Assembly: GCF_003600835.1 (NCBI RefSeq)
Contig: NZ_NQYC01000001.1
Location: forward strand, 310,001 to 374,000
Direction: 5' to 3'
Length of the DNA: 64,000 bases
Source: Bacillus sp. PK3_68
GTDB lineage: Bacteria > Bacillota > Bacilli > Bacillales > Domibacillaceae
Shown here: piece after piece, positions 62,482 to 64,000 of the stretch
How the letters are laid out: each line of letters starts with the position of its first letter
Position numbering within the stretch: the stretch's first letter is position 1
The notes under the pieces: model-generated
What the model was told of the DNA's origin: nothing
The model's input: only the letters and a program-made list of their open reading frames with translations
Databases searched by the model: none
Made by a program: the position numbers and the translations under genes

Positions 62482-63162
62482 ATGAAAAACAATCTGTGGA
62501 CGAAACTAGCTGTCATTTTTTTCTCTTCAATCATGTTCATGCCCACAAGTATTGCACAAGAGACGGCTAGAGCCTCTGGACAAGAAACAAAGAAAGAAGA
62601 GCCTTATATTGAAGAATATGATGCTAAAGGCAATCTAAGTAAATCCTACTCTAGTAAAGAAATTGAACTGCTTATGAAAGAAGCAAAGACATCAGAGCGT
62701 TTATTAAACACAGAACCAAAAAACACTAATGAAAGTTCCTATGTTCATTTTTATGATGAAAACAATCTCTTAATAGGTTCATCGAATGCAAAAGCGGTAA
62801 CAGCCCAACAAGCAGCGTTAGCAAAAGTTAAGGCTGCAGGGTATCTGGTGTATAGATATGATGAAACGACTTTCGGAAACAGTGTGACGATAGCTAGCGA
62901 AAGATACTTTAAAAATCCTCAAAGCATCACCGTCACTCCAAAACAACAAGTGAATGTCCTGACCATTCAAACATACAAAGAAGGTTATTCAACACCCTCA
63001 GGAAGCATCAAGATCGGAAATTTTCGCGCCAGTGTGAATGTTCCGCTCGCGGACATCGCTCAACATGCACTCGGATCTGGCAATTATAAAATTCAACTTA
63101 TCCATAATGATACTGCAGACAGCATGACTTATCTGAATAGCGGGACCCTTTATTATCAGTAA
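62482..63162 (+). CDS. Secreted hypothetical protein
   Basis: A 226-residue exported protein with a signal peptide (KNNLWTKLAVIFFSSIMFMP, cleavage near residue 25) and a lysine/glutamate-rich linker. The beta-rich C-terminal half (FRASVNVPLADIAQHALGSG, YKIQLIHNDTADSMTY) has no sortase or cell-wall anchor. No family recognised. Start at 62482 with TAGGAG 8 nt upstream. Confidence 0.68.
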   Translation: MKNNLWTKLAVIFFSSIMFMPTSIAQETARASGQETKKEEPYIEEYDAKGNLSKSYSSKEIELLMKEAKTSERLLNTEPKNTNESSYVHFYDENNLLIGSSNAKAVTAQQAALAKVKAAGYLVYRYDETTFGNSVTIASERYFKNPQSITVTPKQQVNVLTIQTYKEGYSTPSGSIKIGNFRASVNVPLADIAQHALGSGNYKIQLIHNDTADSMTYLNSGTLYYQ

Positions 63163-63249
63163 AAGAAAATTAGAGCTTGTTGGGGAATGAAGTAGATAGA
63201 CAAGCAAAGGAGCACGAACGGGAACATGAGCTTTTACAATCTGTCCTGG

Positions 63250-63926
63250 TTACTTCATTCCCGGCCTTCCTAGTCCTTCTTCAATCTTCTTTCTATCTAC
63301 TTCCTCTATCCAATCGTAATAGTTCTCATACAGCGGCCGGATTCGATCTGCTTCACGAGCTATCACTTCACATCCCCGATCATCATAAACAAAGAAAATA
63401 ATATCTTTTGTCGTATTCACAAAGAAAACATCCGGATAATGAATGAAGTCCTCTCCAAACTTTGGTTTCAGCGGAAAGTCTTCGTTACATGCTGCCTTCA
63501 GTAATTCATTCATACGTATGTCCTCTCGCTTACAAAGCAATGAAAATTGCTGCCTTTCATAATCCTTCGCTTCGTCCGACTCAAACGGATAAGGATATGT
63601 TCTCACCTGAATTCGTTTTAAAGCGTTTTTACACTTCAAAAATGGTTGATAGACCTTCAGTTTTTTGGTTTGTTGCTTTTGGTTTTTGTGCTTATAAATA
63701 TTGGTTACTAGAAGCAAATCGTCCTCTCGTTCGAATAATTCATTAAAAATGGTGAAGGCTTGCTTATAGACCACTCGAAATCGTTCAAGATTGAGCCCGC
63801 CGTTCTCTTTAAATTGATAGATTTCCGTACCAAGTGAAAAATGAATGCCAATGTCCCATTGATTATAGATGCTTGGGACTAATTCGACAGGGGGAACTTT
63901 TTCTTAAGGTATTCTGCTACGTCCAT
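63250..63926 (-). pseudogene. DUF3885 family protein, apparent single-base frameshift near the start
   Basis: The main frame contains DDLLLVTNIYKHK, RTYPYPFESDEAKDYE, DFPLKPKFGED, HYPDVFFVNTTKDIIFFVYD and RPLYENYYDWIEEVDRKKIE, the DUF3885 pattern. Upstream it continues without a start as VELVPSIYNQWDIGIHFSLG. The ATG at 63926 (MDVAEYLKKKFP) reaches it only if one C is added to the C5 run at 63890-63894. Restored length about 225 residues. Function unknown. Confidence 0.75.
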
Positions 63927-64000
63927 TCCTCATCTTCCTTCCTGTTTATCGTGTTTTACTAAGGTGTGTTTGTTTCTACATAAATAGCCGGTTTGATGAG

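Noticed and set aside
63183..63262. Inverted repeat GGGAATGAAGTA...TACTTCATTCCC spanning the end of the DUF3885 gene
   Set aside because: The loop is about 56 nt and there is no T-tract; one arm is coding sequence. Too weak to call a terminator or mobile-element end.

Overview
The window reads as chromosome of an aerobic, low-GC, endospore-forming member of the Bacillaceae. Evidence for this is an aa3-600 type quinol oxidase (qoxBCD), a cold-sensing Des/DesK/DesR cassette, minor spore proteins (SspP, CotF-like), T-box and THI-box leaders, AGGAGG ribosome sites and many U-tailed terminators. I cannot name the genus. I see no rRNA, tRNA, CRISPR array, insertion sequence or prophage. The one mobile-like component is a short interspersed repeat, present once in full and once as a deletion derivative.

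Layout. 1-2.4 kb: end of the qox operon and a small spore-protein pair. 2.4-5.5 kb: des-desK-desR. 5.5-10.1 kb: a DUF456 membrane protein, a Mug-type DNA glycosylase, an arginine-modifying-enzyme homologue and a large SUV3-like helicase. 10.2-10.6 kb: an apparently gene-free gap that holds a convergent type I toxin/antisense-RNA pair with a LexA-like box at the toxin promoter. 10.7-12.9 kb: an ArsR/SulP operon with a 32-bp perfect operator palindrome. 13.2-19.8 kb: an unknown three-gene set, a GyrI-like protein, a thiolase, a dienelactone-hydrolase-like protein and a transporter/amidohydrolase pair. 20-25 kb: proline dehydrogenase plus an EamA exporter, divergent from a MocR regulator, then a hypothetical and a methyltransferase. 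25.4-29.2 kb: a muropeptide-recycling operon (DUF819 carrier, YkfB epimerase, YkfC endopeptidase) behind a DUF3870 gene. 30.8-35.6 kb: N-acetylglucosamine uptake (nagP) divergent from nagA-nagR-SIS protein. 35.6-46.6 kb: dynamin DynA, DUF1801, THI-box thiT, LysM/L,D-transpeptidase, DUF3243, a branched-chain aminotransferase and the OpuF osmoprotectant transporter. 46.8-49.7 kb: threonyl-tRNA synthetase behind three tandem T-boxes. 50-55.4 kb: a PAS sensor kinase, a CoA-type Nudix hydrolase and T-box-controlled proBA. 55.4-64 kb: a three-repeat lipoprotein, radical-SAM YfkAB, VOC and SDR enzymes, spore-coat proteins, a nitroreductase, a secreted protein and a DUF3885 gene.

How the genes work together. 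Several local modules are coherent: membrane-fluidity control (des-desKR), cell-wall sugar and peptide recycling (nag, ykf), and osmoprotection and proline metabolism (opuF, proBA, and possibly the prodh/EamA/MocR set). RNA-level control is prominent: four T-box units, one TPP riboswitch, one antisense RNA and a probable conditional terminator.

Caution. Six genes or gene starts look broken by a single missing base in or next to a short homopolymer (thiolase, the 17.4-kb transporter start, dynA, opuFB twice, DUF3885). The uniform direction of these lesions suggests sequencing undercalls rather than six independent mutations, so these genes may be intact in the organism.
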